Positions 25,002 to 33,961 of a DNA stretch of 64,000 nt are shown one piece after another (within the stretch, counting starts at the first letter, position 1; each line of letters begins with the position of its first letter). The DNA lies in contig NZ_JAFIBM010000001.1 in NCBI RefSeq assembly GCF_017833035.1, positions 372,001 through 436,000 on the forward strand, given 5' to 3'. Made by a program: the position numbers and the translations under genes. This DNA is from Frigoribacterium sp. PvP032. GTDB taxonomy: Bacteria; Actinomycetota; Actinomycetes; Actinomycetales; Microbacteriaceae. The notes beneath the pieces were generated by a model, which was given only the letters and a program-made list of their open reading frames with translations, was not told the DNA's origin and did no database searches.

Positions 25002-25007
25002 TAGTCT
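25002..25007 (+). promoter_or_regulatory. -10 hexamer TAGTCT, leaderless crtE
   Basis: TAGTCT is six bases before the crtE GTG in an 18-bp divergent gap and no ribosome site is present. The -35 region would lie inside idi. Confidence 0.55.
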
Positions 25008-25013
25008 GCCCTG

Positions 25014-26129
25014 GTGAGCGGTGAACACCAGCGTGCGGCGGCGCACGACCGGCAGGGCCGCGTCGACGGCGACCTCGTCGAGCGTGAGGCGCGAGACCAG
25101 TCCCGTGTCGACGCCGTGCTCGACGACTTCTTCCGGCTGGCCAAGCGCCGGGCCGAGTCGGTCGGCTACCGGTACGTCGACCTCTGGAAGGTCCTCGAGC
25201 GCAACACCAGCGGCGGCAAGCGGTTCCGCCCCCGCATGGTCTTCACGACCTACACGGCCCTCGGCGGCCGCGACGACGAGGCCGCGGCCCGCGTCGGCGC
25301 CGCCTTCGAGCTGCTGCACACCGCGCTGATCGTCCACGACGACGTCATCGACCGCGACTTCTCCCGCCGCGGCATCCCCAACGTCTCGGGCAGCTACCGC
25401 GACGAGGCGACCACGGCGGGCATCCCCACGCCGACCGCCGAGCACCGCGGCATGTCGGCCGCCGTGATCGCGGGCGACCTGGCGCTGACGGGTGCGAGCC
25501 GCCTCCTCTTGCAGGTGCCCTGCGACGGCCCGGTCCAGGCGCGTCTCCTCGACCTGCTCGACGAGGCCGTCTTCGTCAGCGCCGGCGGCGAGATGATCGA
25601 CGTCGAGCTCTCGCTCTCGGACGACCTGCCGACCGTCGACGAGATCCTCGACATGGAGCGCGCGAAGACCGCCGTCTACTCGTTCGAGGCGCCGCTGCAG
25701 GCCGGCGCCGTGCTGGCCCAGGCTCCGGAGGCGGTCGTCAGGGCCCTGGGCGAGTTCGGCCGCGAGGTCGGCGTCGCGTACCAGGTCGTCGACGACCTGC
25801 TCGGCGTCTTCGGCACGCAGTCCGACACCGGCAAGACCACGCTGGGCGACCTCCGCGAGGGCAAGCGCACGGTGCTCGTCGCGCACGCGGCCACGACGGA
25901 CGACTGGTTCGGCATCCAGCCCTTCATCGGCAAGGCCGACCTGTCCGAGGCCGAGGCCGAGGTGGTGCGCGGCCGGCTCGAGGCCTGCGGCGCGCGGCGC
26001 TTCGCCGAGCAGCTCGTCGAGGAACATGCGCGACGCGCCCTCGACGTGCTCGACGGGCCCGACGTCGGCGGGGCCCTGCGCGACGCGCTCGCTCCTCTCG
26101 TCCAGGTCGTGCTGGAGCGCGTGCGATGA
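25014..26129 (+). CDS. crtE: Geranylgeranyl diphosphate synthase
   Basis: A 371-residue all-trans polyprenyl synthase. The first aspartate-rich motif is DDVID at 109-113 and the second DDLLG near 260; GGKRFRP at about 68-74 binds pyrophosphate. It makes the C20 precursor for carotenoids. GTG start; the stop overlaps crtB (ATGA). First gene of crtE-crtB-crtI-crtYe-crtYf-crtEb, all linked by stop-start overlaps. Confidence 0.95.
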   Translation: MSGEHQRAAAHDRQGRVDGDLVEREARDQSRVDAVLDDFFRLAKRRAESVGYRYVDLWKVLERNTSGGKRFRPRMVFTTYTALGGRDDEAAARVGAAFELLHTALIVHDDVIDRDFSRRGIPNVSGSYRDEATTAGIPTPTAEHRGMSAAVIAGDLALTGASRLLLQVPCDGPVQARLLDLLDEAVFVSAGGEMIDVELSLSDDLPTVDEILDMERAKTAVYSFEAPLQAGAVLAQAPEAVVRALGEFGREVGVAYQVVDDLLGVFGTQSDTGKTTLGDLREGKRTVLVAHAATTDDWFGIQPFIGKADLSEAEAEVVRGRLEACGARRFAEQLVEEHARRALDVLDGPDVGGALRDALAPLVQVVLERVR

Positions 26130-27028
26130 CCGGTCTCTCGCTCTACGACGCGACCGCCGACGGCACCGCGTCCGGCGTCATCCGCCGCTACTCCACGTCG
26201 TTCGGGCTCGCCTCGAGGCTGCTCGGCCCGGCCGTGCGCCAGCACGTCGAGAACGTCTACGCGCTCGTGCGGGTCGCCGACGAGGTCGTCGACGGGCCGG
26301 CGACGGAGGCGGGCCTGACGGCAGACGAGTCACGTCGCTGCCTCGACGAGCTCGAGGCCGAGACCGAGCGCGCGATGGCGCAGGGCTTCAGCGCCAACCT
26401 CGTCGTGCACGCCTTCGCGCGCACCGCGCGGGCGACCGGCTTCGGCGCCGAGCTGACCCGCCCGTTCTTCGAGTCGATGCGCGCCGACCTGAGCGCGAGC
26501 GAGCACGACCAGGAGTCGTTCGACCGCTACGTGCACGGCTCGGCCGAGGTCGTCGGGCTGATGTGCCTGCGCGCTTTCCTCGTCGGCCACAGCTACCCGG
26601 ACTCGACGAGGGCCCTGCTCGACGAGGGCGCCACGCGGCTCGGGGCGGCGTTCCAGAAGGTGAACTTCCTCCGCGACCTCGCGGCCGACTTCGAGCACCT
26701 GGGACGCAGCTACTTCCCCGGTGTCGACGTGACGACCTTCGACGAGGCCACGAAGCTGCGGCTCGTCGCCGACATCGACGACGACCTCCGCGTCTCGGGC
26801 GAGGTGATCCCCGTGCTGCCTGCCTCGTCGCGCCGCGCGGTGGCGCTCGCCCACGGCCTGTTCGCCGAGCTGAACCGGCGTCTCGAGGCGACCCCCGCCT
26901 CCTCGCTCATCAGGGCGCGCGTCCGCGTGCCCGATCCCGTCAAGGTGCGGATCGCGCTGCAGGCCACGGCCGGCCGCGTCGCCTCCGTCCCCGACCACCG
27001 AACCCCACCTCCTGGAGCATCCCTGTGA
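26126..27028 (+). CDS. crtB: Phytoene synthase
   Basis: A 300-residue squalene/phytoene synthase joining two GGPP to give phytoene. The first Asp-rich motif DEVVD is at 52-56, the second is in [10 protein letters not shown] near 180, and GRSYFP follows. It starts by ATGA overlap with crtE and ends by GTGA overlap with crtI. Confidence 0.95.
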   Translation: MTGLSLYDATADGTASGVIRRYSTSFGLASRLLGPAVRQHVENVYALVRVADEVVDGPATEAGLTADESRRCLDELEAETERAMAQGFSANLVVHAFARTARATGFGAELTRPFFESMRADLSASEHDQESFDRYVHGSAEVVGLMCLRAFLVGHSYPDSTRALLDEGATRLGAAFQKVNFLRDLAADFEHLGRSYFPGVDVTTFDEATKLRLVADIDDDLRVSGEVIPVLPASSRRAVALAHGLFAELNRRLEATPASSLIRARVRVPDPVKVRIALQATAGRVASVPDHRTPPPGASL

Positions 27029-28713
27029 CGACCCCCTGGCTGAAGCGTGCCGTCGGCGACACGAGCGTCGAGCGGCACGGCCGCCGGGTGGTCGTGATCG
27101 GCGGCGGCATCTCCGGGCTCGCGAGCGCCGCGCTGCTCGCCCGCGAGGGGCACGACGTCACCGTGCTCGAGAAGAACGACCAGGTCGGCGGTCGCGCGGG
27201 CAGCTGGGAGCAGGACGGCTTCCGCTTCGACCTCGGCCCGAGCTGGTACCTGATGCCCGAGGTGTTCGACCACTTCTTCAGGCTCATGGGCACGTCGGCC
27301 GACGAGCAGCTCGACCTCGTGCCGCTCGACCCCGGGTACCGCGTGCTGTTCGAGCCCGGAGCGGACGGCACCCGAGAGGAGCCGATCGTCGTGCCGCGCG
27401 GCCTCGAGGAGAACATCGCGCTCTTCGACGGGATCGAGCCGGGCAGCGGCGACCGCATGCGCGGCTACCTGCGGTCGGCGCGCGACACCTACGAGCTCGC
27501 CAAGCAGCGGTTCCTCTACACGAGCTTCGAGACCGTCGGCCCGCTGCTGCGCGGCGACGTCGTCGTGCGGCTGCCGAAGCTCGGCCGGCTGCTGCTGCAG
27601 GATCTGGACGCGTTCGCGTCGCGCGCCGTGAAGGAGCCGCGCCTGCGGCAGATCCTCGGCTACCCGGCCGTGTTCCTCGGGTCGTCGCCCTTCGCGACCC
27701 CGAGCATGTACCACCTGATGAGCACGCTCGACCTCGACGACGGCGTGCTCTACCCGCAGGGCGGCCTGACGACGGTGATCCAGCGCATCGCGGCGGTCGC
27801 CGAGGAGGCGGGAGTCCGCATCGTCACCGAGGCTCCCGTCACCCGTGTCCTCACGTCGCCGGGGCCAGGGCGCTCCGCCGTCGTGCGCGGCGTCGAGCAC
27901 GGCGACGCCGACGGCGGGCAGCACGTGCTCGAGGCCGACGTGGTCGTGGGCGCTGCCGACCTCGAGCACCTCGAGACGCAGCTGCTGCCCGAGGGGCTGC
28001 GCACCTACGACTCCGACTACTGGGCCACCCGCGACCCCGGGCCGAGCGCCCTGCTGCTGTACCTGGGCGTCGAGGGCGAGGTGCCGGAGCTCGAGCACCA
28101 CACGCTGTTCTTCGCCCGCGACTGGCACGAGAACTTCGACCGCATCTTCGGCGACGACAAGCGCATCCCCGACCCGCCCTCGCTCTACGTCTGCAAGCCG
28201 AGCACGGTCGACCCGTCGACGGCGCCCGCCGGGCACACGAACCTGTTCGTGCTCGTGCCGCTGCCCGCCGACCCGGCCCTCGGCCGCGGCGACGTCGGCG
28301 GCGACGGGGACCCGCTGATCGAGCGGCTCGCCGACCAGGTGATCGAGCAGATCGCCGACTGGGCCGGGATCCCCGACCTCGCGTCGCGCGTCGTCCTTCG
28401 CCGCACGCGAGGGCCGCGCGACTTCGTCGACGACGTCAACGCGTGGAGCGGCAGCATGCTCGGCCCGGCGCACACGCTCTCGCAGAGCGCGATGTTCCGC
28501 GCCGGCAACACCTCCGAGCACGTGCAGGGCCTGTTCTACGCGGGCGGGTCGGTGCGACCGGGCATCGGCCTGCCGATGTGCCTGATCAGCGCCGAGATCC
28601 TGCTCAAGAACATGCGCGGCGACACGAGCACGGGGCCGGTGGCCGAGCCGGTCGTGGGCGCGCGCGCGGGCGCGGGATCCGGGGTCACGCCCGGCGCGAG
28701 CGGCGACGCCTGA
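27025..28713 (+). CDS. crtI: Phytoene desaturase
   Basis: A 562-residue FAD-dependent CrtI-type desaturase converting phytoene to lycopene. The dinucleotide-binding motif [14 protein letters not shown] lies at about 22-35, with GGRAGS near 56, and the C-terminal FAD motif is [15 protein letters not shown]. The GTG at 27025 overlaps the crtB stop and is preceded by CTGGAG. The length is slightly above the usual 500-550 because of a short N-terminal lead and an Ala/Gly-rich C-terminal tail. Confidence 0.95.
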   Translation: MTTPWLKRAVGDTSVERHGRRVVVIGGGISGLASAALLAREGHDVTVLEKNDQVGGRAGSWEQDGFRFDLGPSWYLMPEVFDHFFRLMGTSADEQLDLVPLDPGYRVLFEPGADGTREEPIVVPRGLEENIALFDGIEPGSGDRMRGYLRSARDTYELAKQRFLYTSFETVGPLLRGDVVVRLPKLGRLLLQDLDAFASRAVKEPRLRQILGYPAVFLGSSPFATPSMYHLMSTLDLDDGVLYPQGGLTTVIQRIAAVAEEAGVRIVTEAPVTRVLTSPGPGRSAVVRGVEHGDADGGQHVLEADVVVGAADLEHLETQLLPEGLRTYDSDYWATRDPGPSALLLYLGVEGEVPELEHHTLFFARDWHENFDRIFGDDKRIPDPPSLYVCKPSTVDPSTAPAGHTNLFVLVPLPADPALGRGDVGGDGDPLIERLADQVIEQIADWAGIPDLASRVVLRRTRGPRDFVDDVNAWSGSMLGPAHTLSQSAMFRAGNTSEHVQGLFYAGGSVRPGIGLPMCLISAEILLKNMRGDTSTGPVAEPVVGARAGAGSGVTPGASGDA

Positions 28714-29078
28714 TGGGCTTCGCGTACCTGATCGCCCTGCTGATCTCGATCTTCGGCATGGCGATGCTCGACCGGCGCTTCGGCCTGTTCTTCTGGCGGG
28801 ACGGCTGGCGTGCGTTCGTCACGCTGCTCGTCGGTGTCGTGTTCTTCCTCATCTGGGACATCGTCGGCATCGACGCGGGCGTCTTCTTCCGCGGCGAGAC
28901 GTCGTTCATGACGGGCGTGCAGCTGGCGCCCGAGCTGCCCGTCGAAGAGGTCTTCTTCCTCGTGCTGCTCTGCTGGCTCACGATGAACCTGCTCGCCGGC
29001 TCGCGCCTCGTGCTCGACGCGCTCGAGCGACGCCGGGCCGCGTCGGCCGCCATCTCGACGGGTGGTGACCGCTCGTGA
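28713..29078 (+). CDS. crtYe: C50 carotenoid cyclase subunit, CrtYe-like
   Basis: A 121-residue membrane protein with three hydrophobic segments and the lycopene-cyclase-domain motif LPVEEVFF near residues 78-85. It is one half of the heterodimeric cyclase that closes the end rings of C50 carotenoids. It starts within the crtI stop (TGATG) and overlaps crtYf (GTGA). The sequence does not show whether the rings are epsilon, beta or gamma. Confidence 0.88.
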   Translation: MGFAYLIALLISIFGMAMLDRRFGLFFWRDGWRAFVTLLVGVVFFLIWDIVGIDAGVFFRGETSFMTGVQLAPELPVEEVFFLVLLCWLTMNLLAGSRLVLDALERRRAASAAISTGGDRS

Positions 29079-29503
29079 CCTACTGGGCGATCAACGCGGT
29101 GTTCCTCGGGCTCGTGGCCGTGACGGCGGGGGCCGCGCTGCTGCTGAGCTGGGCGCGCACCCGGTCGACCCGCGCCTCCTCAGCCCGTGGCTCGCTCGCG
29201 CCCGTGGTGCGCGCCGCCGGTCTCTCGACGGCGGTGCTGCTCGTGATGACGGCCGTCTTCGACAACGTCATGATCGGCGTCGGGCTCGTCGGCTACGACG
29301 AGTCGCGGATCAGCGGCGCCTTCGTCGGCATCGCTCCGCTCGAGGACTTCGCCTACGCGGTCGCGGCGCTCGTGCTGCTGCCGAGCGTCTGGACGCTGCT
29401 CGGGTCGCGCCGCGAGACGGAGGCCGCGAAGGCCGCGAGGGCGTCCCGTCGCGCCGGCAGCGGCGCCGGCACCAGCACGGCAGACGCCGAGGAGGCGCGG
29501 TGA
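29075..29503 (+). CDS. crtYf: C50 carotenoid cyclase subunit, CrtYf-like
   Basis: A 142-residue membrane protein with three hydrophobic segments and the motif IAPLEDFAYA near residues 87-96, the counterpart of the LPVEE motif in its partner. It is the second half of the heterodimeric cyclase. The C-terminal 30 residues are a charged Ala/Arg/Glu tail. GTG start overlapping crtYe; stop overlapping crtEb. Confidence 0.88.
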   Translation: MTYWAINAVFLGLVAVTAGAALLLSWARTRSTRASSARGSLAPVVRAAGLSTAVLLVMTAVFDNVMIGVGLVGYDESRISGAFVGIAPLEDFAYAVAALVLLPSVWTLLGSRRETEAAKAARASRRAGSGAGTSTADAEEAR

Positions 29504-30492
29504 CCGCGACCCTGAGGGCCCTGTTCTGGTCGTCCCGGCCCCTCAGCTGGATCAACACGGCGTTCCCGTTCGCGGCGGCGTACATACTGACCGCGGCCAG
29601 TGCGCCGCAGGTCGTGGCCGACGGCGCGTACGTGCCGCTCTCGCAGGTGCAGCAGGCGACGGCTGAGGGCACCTCGGCCACCATCGTCTTCAGCGGGCCG
29701 AGCCCCGCCTTCGACTTCGCGCAGGTTGACTGGCTCGTCGCGGTCGTCGGGATCCTGTTCTTCCTGGTGCCGTACAACCTCGCGATGTACGGCATCAACG
29801 ACGTCTTCGACTACGAGAGCGACCTGCGGAACCCGCGCAAGGGCGGGGTCGAGGGCGCCCTGCTCGACCGGAGCATGCACCGCACGACCCTCTGGGCGGC
29901 CGTGCTCACGTGCCTGCCGTTCGTGCTGTTCCTCGTGGCGGTGGGCAGCCCGCTCAGCTGGCTGGTGCTCGCCGTCAGCCTGTTCGCGGTCGTGGCCTAC
30001 TCGGCGAAGGGCCTGCGCTTCAAGGAGCGACCGTTCGTCGACTCAGTCACGTCGAGCACGCACTTCGTCAGCCCGGCCGTCTACGGCCTCGTGCTCGCCG
30101 GGGCCACCTTCACCCCGCAGCTCTGGGCGCTGCTCGGGGCGTTCTTCCTCTGGGGCGCGGCCAGCCACGCCTTCGGCGCCGTGCAGGACGTCATCGCCGA
30201 CCGCGAGGGCGGCATCGCGTCGATCGCGACCGTGATCGGCGCCCGCACCACGGTCCGGCTCGCGGTGGTCGCCTACCTGCTCGCGGGCATCCTGCTCACC
30301 TTCACCGACGCTCCCGGCCCGTTCGCAGCGATCATCCCCGTGGCGTACGCCCTCAACTGCGCCCCCTGGTGGAACATCACCGACGCCGAGGCCGAGGGCG
30401 CGAACAAGGGCTGGAAGCGGTTCCTCTGGCTCAACTTCGTGTCGGGCTTCGTCACGACGATGCTGCTGATCGGGTGGGTGGCCCTGCGCTAG
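29500..30492 (+). CDS. crtEb: Lycopene elongase (UbiA-family prenyltransferase)
   Basis: A 330-residue UbiA-type membrane prenyltransferase with about eight helices. The Asp-rich motif NDVFDYESD is at residues 100-108 and a second, QDVIADREGG, near 228. In the order crtE-B-I-Ye-Yf-Eb this enzyme adds two C5 units to lycopene to give the C50 skeleton (flavuxanthin-type). Between the first two helices lies a hydrophilic loop of about 40 residues. GTG start overlaps crtYf. Confidence 0.93.
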   Translation: MTATLRALFWSSRPLSWINTAFPFAAAYILTAASAPQVVADGAYVPLSQVQQATAEGTSATIVFSGPSPAFDFAQVDWLVAVVGILFFLVPYNLAMYGINDVFDYESDLRNPRKGGVEGALLDRSMHRTTLWAAVLTCLPFVLFLVAVGSPLSWLVLAVSLFAVVAYSAKGLRFKERPFVDSVTSSTHFVSPAVYGLVLAGATFTPQLWALLGAFFLWGAASHAFGAVQDVIADREGGIASIATVIGARTTVRLAVVAYLLAGILLTFTDAPGPFAAIIPVAYALNCAPWWNITDAEAEGANKGWKRFLWLNFVSGFVTTMLLIGWVALR

Positions 30493-30519
30493 CTGCAGCC
30501 GCCTCCCTCGCCAGCCTCC

Positions 30520-31035
30520 TCATCCGCCGAGGTTGGCGGCGGCCCTCCGCAGCACGCGCAGCGCCGTCTCGCGGTCGTCGGCAGTGACGCCGGCGAAGGC
30601 GTCCGCGCCGATGCCGAGCACCACGTCGCGCAGCTTCGCGTGCGCCGCCGTGCCCCGCTCGGTGAGCGAGTGGCGGCTGGCGCCGAGGCCGTCGGTCTCG
30701 ACCGCGACCCAGCCGCTCTCGACGAGCTCGCCGAGGTCGTCGACCAGCGACTGGTCGTCGTCGGCCGGTCCGTCCGCCGACGCGGTCGAGCCGCTCGCAG
30801 CCGCGAGGGACTCGTCGGCGCCGGGCTGGACGCCGCGCTCGAGGGCCTCGAGCACCTGCCACTGACGGCGCGTCACGCCGTGTTCGTCGAGCGCCTCGGC
30901 GAACCGCTGGTCGAGCAGCCTCTCTACCCGGGTCAGCCACCAGCCGACCGGCCGGTCGTCGTCGCGCGTCGGCTGGTCGTCCTCTGGCCCTGGCGCAGCC
31001 GTGCGCGGGTCGTCGTCGGAGCTCCGTCGGTCCAT
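30520..31035 (-). CDS. MarR-family regulator
   Basis: A 171-residue winged-helix regulator (DEHGVTRRQWQVLEALERG at about 55-73; LVESGWVAVETDGLGASRHSLTERG near the wing). It has an acidic N terminus of about 35 residues and an inserted Ser/Ala/Asp-rich segment inside the helix-turn-helix region, unusual for MarR proteins. It is convergent with the carotenoid operon and may be a CrtR-like regulator, but no matching operator was found at crtE. TACGAT (31048-31043) stands seven bases before the ATG, so its mRNA may be leaderless. Confidence 0.78.
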   Translation of the reverse strand: MDRRSSDDDPRTAAPGPEDDQPTRDDDRPVGWWLTRVERLLDQRFAEALDEHGVTRRQWQVLEALERGVQPGADESLAAASGSTASADGPADDDQSLVDDLGELVESGWVAVETDGLGASRHSLTERGTAAHAKLRDVVLGIGADAFAGVTADDRETALRVLRRAAANLGG

Positions 31036-31083
31036 GCGCGGCATCGTACGCCCGACGTTCACCTCGTCGAAAGGTGCGCGCCC

Positions 31084-31089
31084 TAGCGT
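31084..31089 (+). promoter_or_regulatory. -10 hexamer TAGCGT, leaderless start
   Basis: TAGCGT is seven bases before the GTG at 31097. It is divergent from the MarR gene's own TACGAT, so both genes appear leaderless in this 61-bp gap. Confidence 0.5.
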
Positions 31090-31096
31090 CCGCAGG

Positions 31097-32599
31097 GTGA
31101 GCTCGCGAGCGCCCTGGACCACCGCCTCCTCGTCCCGTCGCGCCCGCGAGGGCCTGGGCCACCTGGGCCGGGTCTGGGAGCTGTTCCGCCAGCAGCCCCG
31201 CGCGATCTGGTGGACCTTCGCGGCCCTGCACGCCGCCGTCTTCGTCGCCCTGACCCCGCTGATGCTGCGAGGAGGCGCGGAGGGCGACCTGCCCCTGTAC
31301 CGCACCTGGGCCACCGGAGCCCTCAGCGAAGGGCGCTGGCCCGTCATGGACTTCGCCTGGGTCTACCCGGCCGGCGCGCTGCTGCCCGTCGTGCTGCCGA
31401 ACGTGCTGGGCGAGTCGCTCTACCAGCTCGTCTGGCTCGTGCTGGTGACCGCGGCGAACGCCGCCTCCCTCTGGCTGCTCACCGACCGCGGACGCCGCAC
31501 GGTCGACGCCCCGGCGGCGTGGTGGTGGCTGCTCGTGCTGTTCCTGCTGAGCCCGGTCGCGTTCCTCAGGCTCGAGGCGTTCAGCGCCCCCGCCGTGGTC
31601 GCGGCCCTGCTGCTGCTCGCCACCCGGCCCCGCGTCGCCGGCGCCCTGCTCGCCGCGGCGACCTGGGTGAAGGTCTGGCCGGCGGCCGTCATCGCGGCGG
31701 TCGTGGTCGCGAGCCGAGGCCGTGCGGCCGTCGTGCGGGCCTGCCTCTGGGTGACGCTCGTCGTCGTCGCGGTCGTCGCCGTCGGGGGCGGCCTCTCGTC
31801 GGTCGACAGCTTCGTCACGATGCAGTCCGACCGGGCGCTGCAGCTCGAGGCGCCGCTCGCGACCCCGTGGCTGTGGATGGCGATGCTGGGGTTGCCGGGC
31901 GCCTCCGTGTACGAGAACGTCGGCCTCGCGACCCGAGAGGTGATGGGGCCGGGCGACACCTGGGCGGTGCACGGCAGCACACAGGCCATGGGCGTCGTGA
32001 TGATCGCGCTCGTCGGGCTGCTGGCGGTCGCGGCGGCCGGGCGGGCACGGGCCGGTCGTTCCCAGGCGGGTCGTGCCGGGCGCAGCTCCCCTGACGACAG
32101 CGGCAGCGGCACAAGCACCGGAACCGGCACCGGGCACGAGTCGCGCCTCGTCCTGCTGGGCGCGCTGACGCTCACGATCACGCTGATCGTCTTCAACAAG
32201 GTGGGCTCGCCCCAGTACGTCCTGTGGATCGCGCCGGTCGTCGCGGCGGGCCTGTGGGCGGATGCCGCCGCGTTCCGCACCCCGGCGCGGATCGTCGCGT
32301 GGGCGGCCGGGCTGACGACGCTGGTGTTCCCCGTGCTGTACCTGCCGTTGATCGACCTGAACCCCGTGGCCGTGGCGGTGCTCGGTGCGCGCAACGTGCT
32401 GCTGGTCGCGCTCTTCGGCTGGTGCGTGCTGCGCCTGGTCGAGGAGGCGATGGCCGCGTGGGGCCGTGAGCTCCCGCCCCGCTGGTGGTCGCGACGGGTG
32501 CGGTCGGTCCCCGTCGCCGTCCTGGCGGACGCGACCGCCGCCTCCTCGGCCCCTTCGCTGCCCGTCGTCCACAGCCGGGGTCGTCGTCCCTCCTCCTGA
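31097..32599 (+). CDS. GT87/DUF2029-like membrane glycosyltransferase
   Basis: A 500-residue polytopic protein with about ten hydrophobic segments. The family pattern of polyprenyl-phosphate-dependent mannosyltransferases (GT-C fold) is suggested by the early acidic loop EGDLPLYRTWATGA, by DFAWVYPAGALLPVVLP and by a long extracytoplasmic loop near 265-310. Late segment NKVGSPQYVLWIAPV also fits. It is probably involved in cell-envelope glycan synthesis. The donor and acceptor are unknown. A Gly/Ser/Thr-rich spacer (about 330-350) separates two membrane blocks. Confidence 0.75.
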   Translation: MSSRAPWTTASSSRRAREGLGHLGRVWELFRQQPRAIWWTFAALHAAVFVALTPLMLRGGAEGDLPLYRTWATGALSEGRWPVMDFAWVYPAGALLPVVLPNVLGESLYQLVWLVLVTAANAASLWLLTDRGRRTVDAPAAWWWLLVLFLLSPVAFLRLEAFSAPAVVAALLLLATRPRVAGALLAAATWVKVWPAAVIAAVVVASRGRAAVVRACLWVTLVVVAVVAVGGGLSSVDSFVTMQSDRALQLEAPLATPWLWMAMLGLPGASVYENVGLATREVMGPGDTWAVHGSTQAMGVVMIALVGLLAVAAAGRARAGRSQAGRAGRSSPDDSGSGTSTGTGTGHESRLVLLGALTLTITLIVFNKVGSPQYVLWIAPVVAAGLWADAAAFRTPARIVAWAAGLTTLVFPVLYLPLIDLNPVAVAVLGARNVLLVALFGWCVLRLVEEAMAAWGRELPPRWWSRRVRSVPVAVLADATAASSAPSLPVVHSRGRRPSS

Positions 32600-32725
32600 G
32601 AGCCCGTCGTTGTACCCCTGGCCGCGTCGCCGCACTGGGAATCTGGTCTCTGTCCGGGGGTCTGTGCCAGCGTTGGTGTCCTGGGCCGCTGGGGCCCGGT
32701 CGACCTCGAACTGAATGGAGCACTC

Positions 32726-33082
32726 ATGAAGGGCAAGATCCTCTTCGTCGCCGGAGCAGCTGTGGGCTACGTGCTGGGAGCACGTGCCGGACGCGGGGCC
32801 TACGTCAAGATCAAGTCGCAGGCCGAGAGCCTGTGGGAGAACCCCTCCGTGCAGAAGACGGTCCACCAGGCCGAGGGCTTCGTCAAGGAGAACGCCCCGG
32901 TCGTGGGCAAGAAGCTGCAGGACGCCGCCGGCGACGCCGCCTCGAGGGCCAAGTCCGTCGCCTCGAAGGCGTCCGACAAGGCCGACGACGTGAAGGACAA
33001 CGCCAAGAGCGCCGCGTCCGACGCTGCCCGCTCCGACAGCGAGGGCGCCGCGAAGCTGCCCGGGGTGAACGTCGGTGAGTGA
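32726..33082 (+). CDS. YtxH-like protein
   Basis: A 118-residue protein with a short N-terminal hydrophobic segment containing a glycine zipper (LFVAGAAVGYVLGARAGRGA) and a long Ala/Lys/Asp/Ser-rich amphipathic tail that should be helical. GGAG precedes the ATG. It forms a trio with the following holin-like and DUF3618 genes, a conserved actinobacterial arrangement of unknown role, possibly stress or envelope related. Confidence 0.82.
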   Translation: MKGKILFVAGAAVGYVLGARAGRGAYVKIKSQAESLWENPSVQKTVHQAEGFVKENAPVVGKKLQDAAGDAASRAKSVASKASDKADDVKDNAKSAASDAARSDSEGAAKLPGVNVGE

Positions 33083-33515
33083 CCTCAAGGCACCGGAACA
33101 GAGCACCAAGAAGTCGCTCGGCTCGCTGCTCGGCAGCCTGCCCGAGCTCATCTCTCGTCTCGTCAGGGGCGAGATCCAGCTCGCCAAGACCGAGCTCGTC
33201 ACCAAGCTGAAGGAGGCGGGGGTCGGCGCAGGGCTGCTGGTCGGCGCCGCGCTCTTCGGCTTCTTCCTGCTCGCCGTGCTGATCACCGCCGGCGTGCTGG
33301 GGCTCGCCACCGTGGTGGCGCCGTGGCTGGCCGCGCTGATCGTGGCGGCCGTGCTGTTGGTGATCACCGGCGTGCTCGCGCTGCTGGGCGTGAAGGCGCT
33401 CAAGAAGGGCGTCCCGCCCGTGCCACAGCAGGCCGTCGACAGCGTCAAGGCCGACGTGGCCGCGCTGAAGGGGACCAGCACCAAGGGCACGAGCACCAAG
33501 GGGGCGAGCGACTGA
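33075..33515 (+). CDS. Phage holin-like protein (Phage_holin_3_6/DUF1469 type)
   Basis: A 146-residue protein: a hydrophilic N terminus with LISRLVRGEIQLAKTELVTKLK, two strong membrane segments (about 50-75 and 80-106), and a Lys/Thr/Ser-rich tail with repeated GTSTK. It starts with GTG inside the end of the YtxH-like gene and its stop overlaps the DUF3618 gene. Middle gene of the trio; not evidence of a prophage. Confidence 0.85.
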   Translation: MSDLKAPEQSTKKSLGSLLGSLPELISRLVRGEIQLAKTELVTKLKEAGVGAGLLVGAALFGFFLLAVLITAGVLGLATVVAPWLAALIVAAVLLVITGVLALLGVKALKKGVPPVPQQAVDSVKADVAALKGTSTKGTSTKGASD

Positions 33516-33790
33516 TGAGCGACGACAAGAGCGAGCAGAAGCCCGGTCCTCGCGAGGGCGCGAGCATCCCCGAGATCGAGCTGGACATCGCTCGCACCCG
33601 CGAGCAGTTCAAGGAGACCCTCGACGCCATCGAGGACAAGCTGAGCGTGCCGGCTCACGCCCGGCGGCTCAAGGCGAGCGTGAAGCGTCGTCTCGACGAC
33701 GACCCGGCGCCCGTGATCGCCACGGCGGCCGCGGGGGTGGCCGGCGTCGCCGCGATCGTCGCCGGCGTCGTCAAGATCGCCCGCCGCTGA
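33515..33790 (+). CDS. DUF3618 protein
   Basis: A 91-residue protein with the DUF3618 hallmark IPEIELDIARTREQFKETLD (residues 18-37), predicted amphipathic, and a C-terminal hydrophobic segment with glycine spacing (TAAAGVAGVAAIVAGVV). It probably inserts in the membrane by its C terminus. Last of the YtxH/holin/DUF3618 trio; the start overlaps the preceding stop (TGATG). Confidence 0.88.
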   Translation: MSDDKSEQKPGPREGASIPEIELDIARTREQFKETLDAIEDKLSVPAHARRLKASVKRRLDDDPAPVIATAAAGVAGVAAIVAGVVKIARR

Positions 33791-33961
33791 GCCGGCACTC
33801 GGCGCGACGCTGACGGACGGCAGGGGGCGCGCCTCCTGCCGTCTTCAGCATCACCGGCACCGCATCCGGCCGCCCGGCGACACCAAGCCGGCAAGGCACC
33901 CCACCCGGCAACACCCCTCTCCGCATCACCTCTCGTCCACAGGACAGGAACACGAGACCCC

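Noticed and set aside
19328-33515. Holin-like genes at 19328 and 33075 as prophage remnants
   Set aside because: Both belong to chromosomal membrane-protein families named after holins; no integrase, capsid or lysin gene is near.
30452-33658. A minus-strand open frame of about 1070 codons
   Set aside because: It spans the real MarR gene, the GT87-like gene and the YtxH/holin genes in other frames, and its translation is low-complexity.
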